This document shows positions 6,069-6,204 of a stretch of DNA of 6,204 nucleotides, piece after piece. The first letter of the stretch is position 1. Each line of letters begins with the position of its first letter. Under the pieces are notes generated by a model. That model searched no databases, was not told the origin of the DNA, and saw nothing but the letters and a program-made list of their open reading frames with translations. Source of the DNA: an uncultured Capnocytophaga sp. (GTDB lineage Bacteria; Bacteroidota; Bacteroidia; Flavobacteriales; Flavobacteriaceae). The stretch lies in NCBI GenBank assembly GCA_915070235.1, contig CAJZFM010000133.1, forward strand, positions 1 through 6,204. Reading direction: 5' to 3'. The translations under genes were made by a program, and so were the position numbers.

Positions 6069-6100
6069 TTTGTTCGTTTAAGTAATATTTTATACATTTG
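6069..6100 (+). promoter_or_regulatory. Bacteroidota-type promoter of the gene at 6141
   Basis: TTTG at 6069-6072 and TACATTTG at 6093-6100 are 20 bp apart, a full match to the consensus. Transcription would start near 6106, with a leader of about 35 nt. It is divergent from the ggt promoter, whose -7 box lies 18 bp to the left. Confidence 0.75.
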
Positions 6101-6140
6101 TCCAAACGAAAAACGACTTGCAGGAATAAACTAAGCACTT

Positions 6141-6204
6141 ATGAAACGATTGGAATTTATCAAGAAAATAGGATTGGCAACAGTGGGACTGCCGTTGCTT
6201 TCCT
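6141..6204 (+). CDS. N-terminus of an exported protein (cut by the window end)
   Basis: Only 21 codons are visible, beginning MKRLEFIKKIGLATVG. A basic start followed by a hydrophobic run ending in LPLLS is a signal peptide. The KRLEFIKK-IG-LA pattern resembles Tat-type signals (S/T-R-R-x-F-L-K) but has Lys-Arg in place of the twin Arg, so either Tat or Sec export is possible. The upstream promoter (6069-6100) supports the start. The mature protein is outside the window, so its function cannot be given. Confidence 0.75.
   Translation, partial: MKRLEFIKKIGLATVGLPLLS

Overview
The window looks like chromosomal DNA of a member of the Bacteroidota, most likely a flavobacterium such as Capnocytophaga. 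The genus is inferred from style, not shown. The evidence is: promoters of the Bacteroidota type (TTTG, about 20 bp, then TAnnTTTG), A-rich translation starts without clear Shine-Dalgarno sequences, AT-rich spacers with AGTGAA and TTAAT repeats, and a TonB-dependent receptor with an N-terminal carboxypeptidase-regulatory-like domain.

Layout. (1) 74-817 (+): a 247-residue protein of unknown function, with an acidic N-terminal part, a short coiled coil, a long Pro/Thr-rich linker with internal repeats and a charged C-terminal helix. Its promoter lies just upstream (25-56). (2) 818-994: a convergent spacer with a bidirectional terminator (880-909) nested between inverted AGTGAA-type repeats. (3) 995-3940 (-): a complete TonB-dependent outer-membrane receptor of 981 residues. 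(4) 3941-4304: a 364-bp spacer holding the receptor promoter (4233-4263), a leader of about 285 nt, a 17-codon leader ORF (4078-4131), a perfect 14-bp terminator-like hairpin (4016-4048) and segments that can pair with it in competing ways. (5) 4305-6017 (-): a complete gamma-glutamyltransferase with a lipoprotein signal. (6) 6018-6140: a divergent promoter region. (7) 6141-6204 (+): the first 21 codons of an exported protein that runs off the window.

How they fit. The receptor and the gamma-glutamyltransferase point the same way but are separated by a promoter and leader, so they are probably separate transcription units. The receptor would import a ligand across the outer membrane. The transferase would cleave gamma-glutamyl compounds such as glutathione in the periplasm. 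No SusD-like partner follows the receptor, so it does not look like a SusC/SusD glycan system. The most interesting part is the receptor leader: its leader peptide, the segment just after the peptide stop, and the hairpin arms are arranged as in a translation-coupled attenuator. The leader peptide contains an Ile-Tyr-Cys-Leu-Met stretch, so Cys or Met supply is a possible signal, but this is inference.
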